Made by a program: the position numbers and the translations under genes. A stretch of 64,000 bases of DNA from Stomoxys calcitrans (Eukaryota; Arthropoda; Insecta; Diptera; Muscidae): positions 1,984,001-2,048,000 of the forward strand of contig NC_081556.1 in NCBI RefSeq assembly GCF_963082655.1, written 5' to 3'. A model generated the notes under the pieces. The model was not told where the DNA came from and did no database searches. It saw only the letters and a list, made by a program, of their open reading frames with translations. Shown here one piece after another: positions 10,052 to 21,536 of the stretch. Positions within the stretch are counted from its first letter, which is position 1, and each line of letters opens with the position of its first letter.

Positions 10052-11668
10052 TTGCTTCTTTTTATACCCTCCATCATAGGATGGAGGTATACTAATTACG
10101 TCATTCCGTTTGTAACACTTCGAAATATTCATCTAAGACCCCATAAAGTGTATATATTCTTGATCGTCATGACATTTTAAGTCGATCTAGACATGTCCGT
10201 CTCTTCGTCCGTCCGTTGGTTTTTCTGTCGAAAGCACGCATACTTTCGAAGAATTGCTTTTCTCCTTCGCCTGAAATTTTGCACAAACACTTCTTATTAG
10301 TGTAGGTCGGTTGCGATTGTAAATGGGCCATATCGGTTCATACTTCGATATAGCTGCCATATAAACCGATCTTGGGTCTTGACTTCTTGAGCTTCTAGAG
10401 GGCGCAATTCTTATACGATTTGGCTGTAATTTTGCACATATCGTTTTGGTATGACTTCCAACAAGTGTGTAAAGTATGGTCTAAATCAGTCCATAACCTG
10501 ATATAGCTGCCATATAAACCGATCTTGGGTCTTGACTTCCGATTTGGCTGAAATTTTGCACATATCGTTTTGGTATGACATCCAACAACTGTGCCAAGTA
10601 TTGTCTAAATCAGTCCATAACCTGATGTTTCCATTAGACTTCTTGAGCCTCTAGAGGGAGCGATATAGATAACAATCGCGCCCTCTAGAGACTCAAAAAG
10701 TCTAATCGGGCGATCGGTTTATATGCTAAAATCTTGCACATGTCGTTTTGTTATGACGTCCAACAACTGTGCCAAGTATGGTCCAAGTCAGTCCATAACC
10801 TAATATAGCTACCATATAAACCGATCTTGGGTTTTGACTTCTTGAGCTTCTGGACGCCGCAATTCTCATCCGATTTAGCTAAAACTTTGCACATATCGTT
10901 TTGGTATGACTTCCAACAAGTGTGAAAAGTACGGTCTAAATCAGTCCATAACCTGATATAGCTATCATATAAACCGATCTTGGGTCTTGACTTCTTGAGC
11001 TTCTAGAGAGCGCTTTTCTCATCCCATTTGGCTGAAATTTTGCACATATCTTTTTGGTATGACTTCCAACAAGTGTGTCAAGTATGGTCTAAATCAGTTC
11101 ATATCCCGATATAGCTGCCACATAAACTGATCTCCCCATTGGACTTCTTGAGCCTTTGGAGGGCGCGATATAGATAACAATCGCGCCCTCTAGGGGCTAA
11201 AAAAGTCTAATCGGGCAATCGGTTTATATGCTAAAATCTTGCCCATGTCGTTTAAGTATGACTTCCAACAACTGTGCCAAGTATCGTCTAAATCAATCTA
11301 TAACCTGATATATCCGCCATATAAATCGATCTCCCGATTAAACTTCTTGAGTCACTAGAGGGCGCGATTCTTATCCAATTTGGCTGAAATTTGGCATATG
11401 TGGTTTTGGTATGACTGACATAGCTGCAATATAAACCAATCTCCCAATATGACTTTCTGAGGCTCTTGAAGGCGCAATTATTAGTGGATATGCCTGAAAT
11501 TTTGAAGGTGATATTTTTATACGACTTCTATGGCACGAAGATCTGTTCAATAACTTGATATTGCTCATATATATTTTAAAAAGTCTTTCAAGCAACTTGA
11601 TAAATGCGATCCCTGGGAGGGGGTATACAATATTCGGCCCGGCCGAACTTAGCATGCTTTTACTTATT
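10052..11668 (+). repeat. family B element, near full length
   Basis: The 5' head can fold: TATACC(C)TCCATC, a 4-nt loop, then GATGGAGGTATA. It is followed by 'cattccgtttgtaacac', 'catgtccgtc' and at least eight monomers marked by 'gccatataaaccgatc' and 'gacttcttgagc'. The 3' end has a 7-bp stem with a 1-nt loop (11633-11647, TTCGGCC/GGCCGAA), then 'cttagcatgctttta'. There is no coding capacity. Confidence 0.88.
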
Positions 11669-13860
11669 TTCTCCATAAGTTGATATTAAGTCAAATATTA
11701 AATGCATGTTTTCTATGCTGCAACATTTTAATGTTTACCCTAAAAATTAAGCATTTTGTTCAATTTTAGGGCTTTGCCTTAAAAATAAATGTCCCACAGG
11801 CCTCTCTATCTCTCTCTCGCTAGCGCTATCGCGAACAATAAATGAAATTTCGTTCGTGCTTTTTTACGCACCACAAAACTTCAGAACTCAAACCGACGAA
11901 AAGTGGTTGAAAACAATTTCGTATGGGCTAAAAGTAATAAAATATCACTTTAATGGTCAGTTTTGCTAGCAGCAACACAATGGTGGAGTGCATTTAACAT
12001 TTATTGCAGCCAAAATGTTAACTGTAATTGGTAATACCCCCCAAAAAGGGGAAAAAAAGAAAAGTTTTTTGCCCAAACTTTTTCACATTTTAGTGATAGT
12101 TTCCTTTTTTTTTAGTTTTGTTGGTATCAACCAAAAACCAAATCCATGGAAACATTTTTATTCCCTACAAATGGTAAATGAGGGAAGAAATTTTTTCTTT
12201 TATTTAATATTATTGTCCATTGTTAGTATGGGTGTATGTGTGTGTATGTGCGTGCCTTTTTATGAGCATTTGCAATTTAATTCACAAAAAGAGATGCCAT
12301 TATTGCCAAACGCACAAAAAAAAGGAGAAGGTTACAACATCCGCTTTTAGCTTTTAAACATCCTTGCCCATCATCGGTTGGCAGTAGGAGATTGACAGTC
12401 AATGTGTGTGTGTGTGTGTGTGAGTGCGCCAGTTTGAGTATGTGAACTGTCAGTTGTTGTTAACAAGCTCCTTTCCATTTGTGGCCGTCTTTTACTGTGT
12501 CTCCTTCGGCGTTTACAACACCACATCGGTCCATGTGTTGGTATGTGACAATGTGTGCGTGTGTGTGTGTATTCCTTGGGGGCACTTTATGATGTGCAGG
12601 GACTTGTAATTGATAATGGAAATTACCACAGTTATTTAATGGGTCCTTGTTCGCTGTTTGTTTTCTTCTTCCTTTTTGTATCTCTTGGTTTCCCCCTTGC
12701 CATGGGGCTGAGCATTGCCTTTTTATGCGACTGTTTGCTAAAAAGTTTTTGGCTCTTTGTTTTGATAGAGCAAATCATGTGATTTTTATGTGCCAACATT
12801 AGCTACCAAAAAGAGTTTTCTAATTCAATTAAATGTCAAGCTGATTAAAAAAAATCTGAAATTCGTTGCTGCCACAAAGAAGCCCTGGGGGAGCCTTTAG
12901 TTTGCCAGCTCATTGATACCGGAATATGTGGTAGATATTCTTGCTGTGGAACTGGAAAAAGCTTTTAAGCTAAAATGTTTATTCCCAAAATGCTTTTGCA
13001 ACACAAAGTTTCACTCGTTCAGATCGCATTGGCAAAATTCTTAGCCAGCTCAATAACTCCAAGGGAAATGTCGCTTCATCAAGAAATGCCACTGTATTAG
13101 CATCATGAATTGGACTCTAACGAAAGCAAGAAAGAAAAAACCTTTGTTGCTAAGGCATTTGAAAGTTAGACAGGAATACTTTCCTACCGAAACTCAATGA
13201 GATGAAAGCAAATATTTATTGCACTTTTCTTGGCAGGGGGGAACCCCCCTCCCAAACCAATTTGGCTGATTTTATCAACTATATTGATGGAAACCGACAG
13301 TTATCGCTATAGCAGAATGCACATCACCACGCCAAAAAGTTTGCCACTTTGTTGCCGGGCCATACGAAAGGAAGAAACGATGCTAGTGCGCTATATCTGC
13401 AGCCAACATCTGCAACTTTTGGAATCTCGCATCTACGTTGTTTCAGTATTTGCTCCTCTCACTCTCTTTCTATATGTTTGACATTAATTGTATTTGGTTT
13501 TATCTGAGTTTGCCGTTCGCTCTGCTATCGCATCCCATTGCCTAGATTTTATTGGAGTTGAACTTTGCCGTTTTTATATGAGTTGGAAAATTGTTTGCAG
13601 CTCCAAAGTGATTGATATTTACATTGATGCACTATGTTCAAAATTTATTTTGATGGCTTAAAAAGTTGAAATCTCTTTTGAAGCTAATGATGGAAACTTT
13701 AAATGAAGCGGCTAAAATAGTGGCAACATAAGGGTGGATTGTAGAAATTCAAAAAGAATTGGACAAAAATAAATAATTAAGAAAAAATTTTTACGAAAAA
13801 TAATATAAAAAAGAAATAAAAAATTATTAAAATTAAGAAATAAATAAATTATAAAATAAA
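11669..13860. other. single-copy non-coding DNA
   Basis: It contains (TG)n tracts at about 12402-12421 and 12555-12570, several poly-A and poly-T runs, and open frames up to 120 codons that have low-complexity content and no splice or start context. It is probably intronic or intergenic. No gene is called. Confidence 0.55.
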
Positions 13861-13861
13861 A

Positions 13862-15195
13862 CATGTAAGCAAAGCGTGCCAAGTTCGGCCGGGCTGAATC
13901 TTATATACCCTCTACTCTGGATCGCATTTGTCGAGTTCTATGCGCGGTATCTCTTTTTAGACAAACAAAAAATATTGAATAAAAACTGTTATGCTATTGA
14001 AGCTATATCAAGTTATGGTCCGATTCGGACCCTAAATGAATTGAATGCTGAACATTGTACAAGTCACTGTGTAATATATCAGTCCATTCGATTAAGAATT
14101 CCGCCTTGTAGGGGCTCAAGAAGCAAAATCGGGAGATCGGTTTATATGAGAGCTATAGCAAGCTATATATCGATTCAGACCGTATTGGACACGTATGTTA
14201 AATGTCGTGTAAGAAACCGTTGTACAAAATTTCTTCCAAAGCGGATGAGAATTGAGCCCTCTAGAGGCTCAAGAAGTCAAGACCCCAGATCAGTTTATAT
14301 GGCAGCTATATCAGGTTATGTACCGATTTGCGTTATATTTAGCGCAGTTGTTGAAAGTGATTTCAAAACACCACGTGCAAAATTTCAGTTAAATCGGAAA
14401 AGAATTGCGCCCTCTAGCGGCTCAAGAACTCAAAATCCCAGATCGGTTTATATGGCAGCTATATTAAAACATGGACCGATTTGCGCCATACTTAGCGCAG
14501 TTATTGAAAGTCATAACAAAACACCTCATGCAAAATTTCAGCCAAATCGGAAAAGAATTGCGCCCTCTAGTTGCTCAAGAAGTCAAGATCCAAGATCGGT
14601 ATATATGGCAGGTATATCAGGTTGTGGACCGATTTGAACCATACTTGACACCGATTTTGGAAGTCATAACAAAACACTTCATGCACAATTTCAAATCGAA
14701 TGAGAATTGCGCCCTCTAGCGGCTCAAGAAGTCAAGACCCTAGATCGGTGTATATGACAGATATATCAGATTATTAACCGATTTGAACCATACTCGGCAC
14801 ATTTATTAGAAGTCATAACAAAACTCTTCGTGAAAAATTTCAGCCAAATCGGATGAGAATTGCGACCCATAGTAGCTCAAGAAGTCAAGATCCAAGACCG
14901 GTTTATATGGCAGCTGTATCAGGTTATGGAACGATTTGAACCGTACTTAGCACAGTTGATGGTAGTCGTAACAAAACACGTCAAAATTTCAGCTAAATCG
15001 GATAAGAATTACCCCCTCTAGAGGCTCAAGAAGTCAAGATCCAAAATCGGTTTATATGGCAGTTATATCAGGTTATGGACCGATTTAAACCACACAGTTG
15101 GCACAGTTGTTGAAAGTCATAACAAAACACCTCATGCAAAATTTCAGCTAAATTAGATAAGAGTTGCGACCTCTAGTGGCGCAATTCTTATGACG
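13862..15195 (-). repeat. family B element, tail-first, 5' truncated
   Basis: It begins with the complement of the family B 3' end, including 'gttcggccgggctgaa', a hairpin with one G-T mismatch. Seven or more monomers spaced about 152 bp follow ('ctcaagaagtcaag' near 14270, 14572, 14723, 14877 and 15027). A 253-codon open frame (13876-14637) exists because the monomer is close to 153 nt (51 codons) and lacks stops in that register. It repeats the phrase RSVYMAAISG and is not a normal protein. Confidence 0.87.
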
Positions 15196-15305
15196 TCGGT
15201 TTTACATCATTGAAAACACCTTCAATGTCAAGAAAAGCTACCATTGTATATTCCTTGACAGCGAGAGAACCCTCTATGTAGCCGATTAGATCGCTCTGTT
15301 GCTCT
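15196..15305 (-). mobile_element. LINE reverse transcriptase fragment
   Basis: Reverse-strand translation gives an RT segment ending VAFLDIEGVFNDV. This matches the conserved palm motif of jockey/R1-type non-LTR retrotransposons (an AFLDIEGAF-like consensus) that carries the first catalytic aspartate. Only about 35 codons survive, fused directly to the family B element. Confidence 0.75.
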
Positions 15306-16137
15306 GCTCACTGTTCTAATTTTTAGCGAGATCTAGATCTATGCCAGCTATATCATAATATAGTCTGATGTAAACCATACTTGGTTCTGATATGGGTGGC
15401 CTAGTGCAACCAACTGTTTCAACAAAATCGGGCGATAAATTCACCGCGGGAGATCGGTCTATATTTGAACCAGTTCCATATTGGTTGCGAATTTCTAAAG
15501 AATTATTGGACATTATTGTTTTAAATTTCGACAAGATGGGTAATAAAAACGCTTATTGTGGTCTTGAGACCATATATAATGAAAGATCGATCTATAGCTA
15601 AATAAGGTCAGTGGGGGACCACGTTCAGATATTTAGATACAAAACACCGTGCCATATTAGGGCGATATCGCGTTATATACGAGTTCTATGGGCTGTTATC
15701 AGCAGATGGGTTTACTTAGGTTAAAGGAAATTAACGATGGTATCGAAACTATCGATAGTGTCGATATCATATATACTGAAAGATCGGTCTATATCTAAAT
15801 AAGGTCAGTGGGAGACCACGTTCATATACCCAGATACAAAACACCATGCCATATTTTAGCGAAATCGGGTTATATACGAATTCTATGTGCTGTTATCGGT
15901 AGATGGGTCGGTCTACTTAGGTTAAAGGAAATTAACGATAGTATCGATACTATCGATAGTATCGATACCAAATATCCTGAAAGATCGGTCTATATCTAAA
16001 TAAGGTTAGCGCGAGACCACGTTCAGCTATCTAGATACAAAACACCTTGCCAAATTTGGGCGAAATCGGGTTATATACGAATTATATGGGCTGTTATCGG
16101 TAGATGGGTCTACTTAGATTATAGGAAATAAACGACA
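15306..16137 (+). repeat. ~200-bp tandem repeat related to family B
   Basis: Three units begin with 'gaaagatcg' at 15581, 15778 and 15979 (197 and 201 bp apart). Each contains 'ggtcagtgggagaccacgtt' or a close variant, 'gatacaaaacacc', 'gggctgttatcgg' and, in the later units, runs of TATCGATA. The upstream part (15306-15580) is a diverged relative. No gene. Confidence 0.75.
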
Positions 16138-16222
16138 GTATCGAAACTATCGATATTTATTATTGGCAATATCAAAAATATTGAATGATGTGAATATCGA
16201 TAATTTGCCAGCTCTAGTTTCA
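16138..16222. mobile_element. family D element, one end
   Basis: It ends in 'gataatttgccagctct', the complement of the AGAGCTGGC terminus seen at 18304 and (imperfectly) 42181. TATCGATA-type words fill the interior. The left limit is uncertain because the neighbouring tandem repeat carries similar words. Confidence 0.55.
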
Positions 16223-16235
16223 GAACTTTAAGGCC

Positions 16236-16585
16236 TATACATGGAGGCCACTGTAGCGCAGAGGTTAGCATGTCCGCCTTTGACGCTGAACGCCTAGGTT
16301 CAAATCCTGATGAGTACATTAAAAACAAAATTCAGCGGTGGTTATCCCCTCCAAATTCCGCCTTTGTGTGAAGGTGTCGGCATGCCATTCGGACTCAGCT
16401 ATAAAAAGGAGGCCCCTTATCATTGAGCTTAAACTTGTATCGCACAGCACACAATGATATGTAAGAAATTTGCCCCTGTTTCTTAATGAAATGTTCATGG
16501 GCAAATTCGCATTTACAACTCATTGATATGTGATAAATTTGCCCTGTTCCTTAATGGAATGTTCAAGGACAAATTTGCATTTGCA
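16236..16585 (+). mobile_element. tRNA-derived SINE, full length
   Basis: The head reads as a tRNA-like pol III promoter: A box 'tagcgcagaggttagcatg' and B box 'ggttcaaatcc' (one change from the usual GGTTCGAATCC). The body has 'ggtggttatcccctcc', 'gtgtgaaggtgtcgg' and 'ctataaaaaggaggcccctt', and the tail has 'aatgttcatgggcaaattc'. A second partial tail follows at 16510-16585, as if duplicated. It is non-autonomous and needs LINE machinery. Confidence 0.9.
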
Positions 16586-18040
16586 AGGCCCTTTCATTGG
16601 TAGGTCGTACTTATATCGAAAAACCCCCAAAAAAGCGTTTGCGATGTAAGTACGACACTTATCAAGTTCGGAACCTTTCACTCTAGCTGTTTTTCATTCC
16701 AATATATCTTCGATCATTAAGTTCGTCTCGAAGAGAGAAAGTTTAAAGATTTCTTTGATTCAAAGAATTGGTTTTTGCAACTTAAGGACTACCTTTAGAA
16801 CTACTTGACTAATCCTTATTTCACTTGAATGACGGGCTATAATAGAACAAATCCCTCTAAGGCTGCAAATGTTGCCAGACTCTTTACAGAAATTTCTTTC
16901 ATGAAGCAATACATACTTAATTATCCCCCTCGAAAATTACCCTTTTCCACTCTCCATATCCACTGACATATTAAATTGCTGTCCAAACTTTTTGAACCCC
17001 TTGACCGTCAAAGTCATTACCCTGCCCGAAATTTTGTTCCACAAAGCAGATTAATTTATTTTGCTCCCAATCGAAAGTAACGAAAAAAAATTACTTTAAA
17101 TAAATTTTCTAAGAAAAGAGTTTTTTTGTTGTTGTTTTTTCTTTGTTAAGTCCTGTGGCAAAATTCAATGAACACCGAACTGTTGTTGTCACACACAGCC
17201 ATTCAGCGTTGGCAGCCTTGGTTAAAAATTAACAGTTTCCCCAAAAAAAACAACAACAAAAACGGCAACTCATTCAAATTGAATGAGCAAAGAGTAAAGA
17301 AAATAGTAACAAAATTAATTGCCTAAAACAGAGGCAATTAATTGAAATGAAGAACTTCTTCATCCCCACCTACAACTTCTCATTGAAGAACGATTAGCCT
17401 GACTGAATGGCTGGCTAGCTGCCATATGAACACTATAAAGAGCTTAACCAATTGACCGTAAAGGGGGAAGAGGGGACAAGTATATCGAAGTGTTGCATTA
17501 AAGCGTGTCTGTATGTGTATAGCGCTCTCGCCAACCATTTGCATATGAAGGAGTCTAGATAACGCCTCATTCCAGGGATGGGGGTGGCAGATGGTCTTTC
17601 CCCACTGCCATTTGAAAAGTAACAGAGATGGCATACCTTTGCAGTTTGTTTCAATTGAATTAATGAAGGCTATTTATCAGCAAAGCTTTGATAAAACTTC
17701 AATAGAAAGATCTTTTTACTAGTGGGGAGTTCAAGCGTGCAAAAACCAATATGAAAATGTTGATAGAATAATGAAGGAAAATACTCTCCAGTGATTCATG
17801 TTGAAAATCTTGAATATTGATTTACTTCGCGTTTAAAGAGAGATGAAATGAAGGATCCATTAGAGCCGTAGAGGCATATAAAACCTGAAATGAATTAAAA
17901 ATATGTGTTCTAGCTTTTATAAGCAGACTTTTTCTTTGAGTGTACTGCTGTTGAGCGATCTTAACCAACTCACTATTGCTAGTTTTAAGAAAATTGGAAG
18001 CAAAAGCTTCCTTTAGGTCTGTTTATATGAAAGATCTAAT
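16586..18040. other. single-copy non-coding DNA
   Basis: No gene is recognised. A perfect 10-bp inverted repeat (16604-16613 and 16647-16656, GTCGTACTTA and complement) is present. The rest is AT-rich with A and T runs near 17080-17130 and 17240-17260. Confidence 0.55.
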
Positions 18041-18303
18041 CGGATACAAACAGCGCCCGTGTGTTTTCTAATATTTTTGCTTCTCGTATAATCTTCTCCA
18101 GTAGGATATTAAAGAGATCACACGATAGGCTGTCACCTTATCTGAAACCTCGTTTGGCATTGAACGGTTCGGAGCGATTCTTTCCTATTTTAACTGAGAA
18201 GCATGTATCAACAAGCGGCATCCAGCAAAGTAGTATCAGTTTTGCAGGGATACCAAAGTCAGACATGGCGTGAAATACCTTTGAATGTATAGGGCTGTCG
18301 AAG
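18041..18303 (-). mobile_element. RTE-like LINE RT fragment (downstream half)
   Basis: Reverse-strand translation shows HAMSDFGIPAKLILLCW, then an RGF-stop-GDSLSCDLFN segment and NILLEKIIREAKI. The RGFRQGDxLS motif and following helix are typical of RTE-like reverse transcriptases. A stop replaces the Gln of the RQGD motif, so the enzyme is dead. It is separated from its upstream half by a family D insertion. Confidence 0.8.
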
Positions 18304-18510
18304 TAGAGCTGGCAAACTATCGATATTTTCGATATTTATCAACAAATATCGAGACTACCGTTTATTTCCCATTTCAAACGAAAATGAGAAGTAACAATCA
18401 AGAGATCAAGCAATGTCAATGCACAAACCAAATTTAATAAAGTCAGTTTAATGTCACCAGAGAAATCGTTGTACAAAATTTAAGCCCAATCGGATGAAAA
18501 TGGCTCTATG
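18304..18510 (+). mobile_element. family D element plus a B-like scrap inside a LINE
   Basis: It starts with AGAGCTGGCAAACTATCG, the family D terminus. Its interior has 'tatcgatattttcgata'. The last ~60 bp ('aaatcgttgtacaaaattt', 'cccaatcggatga') resemble a family B monomer. Flanking DNA on both sides is one RT gene, so this block is an insertion. Confidence 0.65.
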
Positions 18511-18960
18511 TCGCAGGCGGCTTTAAAGGCTTCAACGAAAAGATCGATCGATTTGTCTTTCTTGGGTCTTCTCCAGGATTTGGCGCAGTGTAAATATCTG
18601 GTCTATGGTGGATTTACCAGGTCTAAAGCCACACTGATAGGGTCCAATTATCTCGTTGACTATCAGACTTTAATCTTTCACACAGTACGTTCGACAATAT
18701 CTTGTATGCGGCGGGGAAGAGACTTATTCCTCTGTAGCTGGCACTTAGCGTCTTGTCCCTTTTCTTGTGTACGGGACATACGTAGTATGCTCCAGTTCCA
18801 ATCATCGGGTATGCGTATTTCTATTGCGCAGACGAGCTAATGCCTACGTCTTATCAGCACGTCGCTTTCGATCTTAAACAGTTCAGCCGGCAACCCATCG
18901 TCTCCTGCTGCCTTATTGTTTTTCAAATGGGTTACTGCTCGTGCTGTAAACATAGTAACA
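18511..18960 (-). mobile_element. RTE-like LINE RT fragment (upstream half)
   Basis: The reverse strand encodes LKNNKAAGDDGLPAELFK, then VCPVHKKRDKTLSASYRGIS and LFPAAYKILSNVLCERL, then QCGF and a QIFTLRQILEKTQE segment. These are canonical RT fingers and palm blocks in order. Frames change at least twice (for example near 18640 and 18800), so it is a pseudogene. It continues in the 18041-18303 fragment. Confidence 0.85.
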
Positions 18961-19575
18961 AAAAAAGTTTGGTATACTAATTTCGTCATTCCGTTTGCAA
19001 CACCTCGTAATTTTCGTCTAAGACCCCATAAAGTCTATATTCTTCATCATCATTATATTTAAGTCCATTTAGCCGTGTCCGTCTGTCTGTGAAAAGCACG
19101 CTTACTTTCGAAGGAGTAAAGCTAGGCGCTTAAAATTTTGCACAAATACTTCTTATTAATGGATGAAATTTTGGGTCGGTTGGGATTGTACAATAAATGG
19201 GCCATATCGGTCAATGTTTTCATATAGCTGCCATATAAACAGATCTTAGATCTTGACTTCTTGATCCACTAGAGGGCGCAAATCTTATCTGATTCGGCCG
19301 ATATTTTGCATGACATGTTTTGTCATGACTTCCAACAACTGTGCACAGTGTGGTCTAAATTGGTCCATAAACTGATATAGCTCCTATATGAACCGATTTC
19401 CCGATTAGACTTCTTGAGCCTTTATAAGCCGCAATTTTTGTCCGATTCGGCGTGTGGTGTCCCGTTATCACTTTCAACCACTATAAACCGATCGCAAGAT
19501 TATACTTTTTAAGCCTATAGAGGGCGCAATTCTTTTCGATTTGGCTATGTTCAGCCGGGCCGAATCTAATATATC
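18961..19575 (+). repeat. family B element, internally short
   Basis: The head starts within 'ggtatactaatttcgtcatt' and continues 'ccgtttgcaacacctcg', 'gtccgtctgtctg' and about three monomers. It ends with 'ttcagccgggccgaatct', a decayed form of the 3' hairpin. It sits immediately beside the LINE fragment. Confidence 0.85.
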
Positions 19576-20200
19576 CTCTATCAGGGACGTAGCCAGGATT
19601 TTTTTTTTTTTGGGGGGGGCCTACCCCGCATTTTTTCAAGATCGAAAGAAAAGTGCAAAAGTGTACATCTTAATGGAGAATACTTTAAAAAACAATAAAT
19701 CGATTTTCTATGATTAATATTTGCTTTTGTTCTCTAATCCCGAAATATGAAAGGCAACCCTCGTATGGTGGAGGGTATAATAAGATGGAATATAAAAATT
19801 TTAGGAACATTTTTGAGTTTGTTTTTCAGTTTTTCATTCGAATACAGCAGATAATATTTGCTGTTTTAGCAAAAAGATACAGCTCTGCCATTTTCAGCAG
19901 ACTTTCTGCTATTATAGCAAACATTTTTGCTGTTTTTACTAACAAATTTCTATGAGTGCTGATCTATATCTGGTCCGATCTAGATCATTTATATGATCAG
20001 CGATGTAGAGCAAAATTATGTCAAGGCGCGCCTAAGGCTACACATTTGGCTTCAAATACTGAGGTCGTTAGATAGAGCCTCTCCATATATACAAGCTTCA
20101 TTCATGCAATTGCGACCCTTTGCTCTCAGGTTCATTTGACATAGGCTCACCAAATGAAACAAAGAAAGGACAAAAGACCAAAAACCACACAACATCCAGC
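19576..20200. other. unclassified non-coding DNA
   Basis: It includes a T12G8 run near 19599-19618 and a run of diverged 'ttttgctgttttagcaaa' phrases near 19855-19940. No gene is recognised. Confidence 0.45.
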
Positions 20201-20910
20201 AATTAGTTAATCCAACAATTCTTGGAAATCTGTGAGCCATTGCAATAACAGCGGACAGGCAACGAACCAACGGACCAACCGACAAACACATGCCACTACA
20301 GGCCGCAAACCAAAGAAACAAACCAAACATCGAAGCAAAAAAACTAAACAACAACAACAAAAAAAGCGGCAACTAATCGAAGCTAAATTGATGGCTTTGT
20401 CGACCCACAAAGAAGAAGTCAAAATGTAGGAGGCACATGCAGTGAGTGAATTCGAGCAAGGGCAGGTCTTTTACTTAATTTAGAGATTGCCAAAGTTTGA
20501 TGATTCCTAAAACAAACGAAATTTAAAAAGAAAAAAAAAACAAAGAAATCAAACAAACATTGCCAGCAAATCATGAAATTGGATTGAAGATAAGTCAGAG
20601 AATTCAAAAGAAGTTGTCAAAATTTGAGTGACAAGTTCAAATGGATTTGACTTGAAAAAGGAATTAAAGCTAAATCAAAGAAATTAATGACAAAGCCAAA
20701 AAAAAGCAAAAGTTAATAATTGAAAAACGCTTAGGGAAACCCAGTGCAGTGCGATTAGCAGAAGAAAAAAATTTTTATATATTTTTTTAATTTTTAGCTT
20801 AAACACTATGACGTAAAAATGTTATAAAATTTATCAGAAATATAAAATTTAACAAAACAAACCGAAGAAATATTGAAAGAGTTTCGATCGCAATTTAATT
20901 ATAAGGAAAA
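20201..20910 (+). promoter_or_regulatory. candidate 5' leader of the 20.9-kb exon
   Basis: A-rich sequence with 'aaacaacaacaacaaaaa' at about 20346 and many short CAA and AAC words is typical of long fly 5' leaders. A possible acceptor ('tttttaatttttag', ending 20797) suggests an intron within the leader, with a weak GTGAGT donor near 20441. The last 30 bases lead into ATG with AAA before it. Confidence 0.3.
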
Positions 20911-21536
20911 ATGTTGCTTAAACCGAGATTAACTCCACCTATAGCTATGAATACCCCCTTAATTGTGAAACCAACTACAACCAACACCAATACCATCACC
21001 ATAAGCAAGACAAGGAGTCGAACGAGATATCGTCGAGAAGTCAGCCATGTCAACACAAAAATATGTTCCAGTAGCAGCATCCTGCAGCAGCACCATCCTC
21101 CATGCCGCAGCAGAACTTACTTCTTATCATTACCACCAATGCCACCATCAACGTCTTACCATTGTTGGCACCTTCTATTTTCTTGGTATTGCTGCCTTTT
21201 GGCCTGCATTCTGCAACATTGTGGCATTGTGGCGGAAATCGCATCTGCTGGTGCCATTTCCGGGGGCATTAGTGCCGTGGGTATGGGTGTCATGGGCACC
21301 ATGACTGCAGGTGCGATAGCTGCTGCACCCGCCTTAGCAGGTTCCAGTGACAACATTGCCGATGGCTATGCCGAAGGCGATGATGATGTTAGCCTCTCAT
21401 CGCTGTCCAATAATTTCGATAGCCATGATTGTACTTCGCTTAAATTCAACAGCATGGCCAGAAACATAGATGACATCGAGGATTTGGAGCTGGGAGTGCC
21501 TGTAAACATAGCCTTTGATAATCGGCAAAGAAAAAG
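20911..21536 (+). CDS. candidate 5' coding exon, gene unknown
   Basis: A 208-codon open frame starts at ATG 20911 in good context (A at -3) and reaches a donor AAAAAG|GTGAGT at 21536/21537, ending in phase 2. The protein begins MLLKPRLTPPIAMNTPLIV, then has a Thr/Asn-rich part. A Gly/Ala-rich hydrophobic stretch follows near residues 110-145 (GAISGGISAVGMGVMG), then an acidic Ser-rich segment (EGDDDVSLSSLSNNF), and it ends with DIEDLELGVPVNIAF and RQRKR. The last ~60 residues have the balanced composition of a real protein; the first ~100 look low-complexity and may not all be used. The next exon was not found, so it may lie beyond the window across a very long intron. I do not recognise the family. 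Confidence 0.5.

Noticed and set aside
11988..12350. 120-codon plus-strand frame
   Set aside because: Runs of Lys and Phe come from A and T runs and a TG microsatellite; no domain and no splice context.
16604..16656. 10-bp inverted repeat as a terminator or regulatory hairpin
   Set aside because: A 33-nt loop in eukaryotic non-coding DNA with no gene nearby; the inverted repeat is real but no function can be argued.
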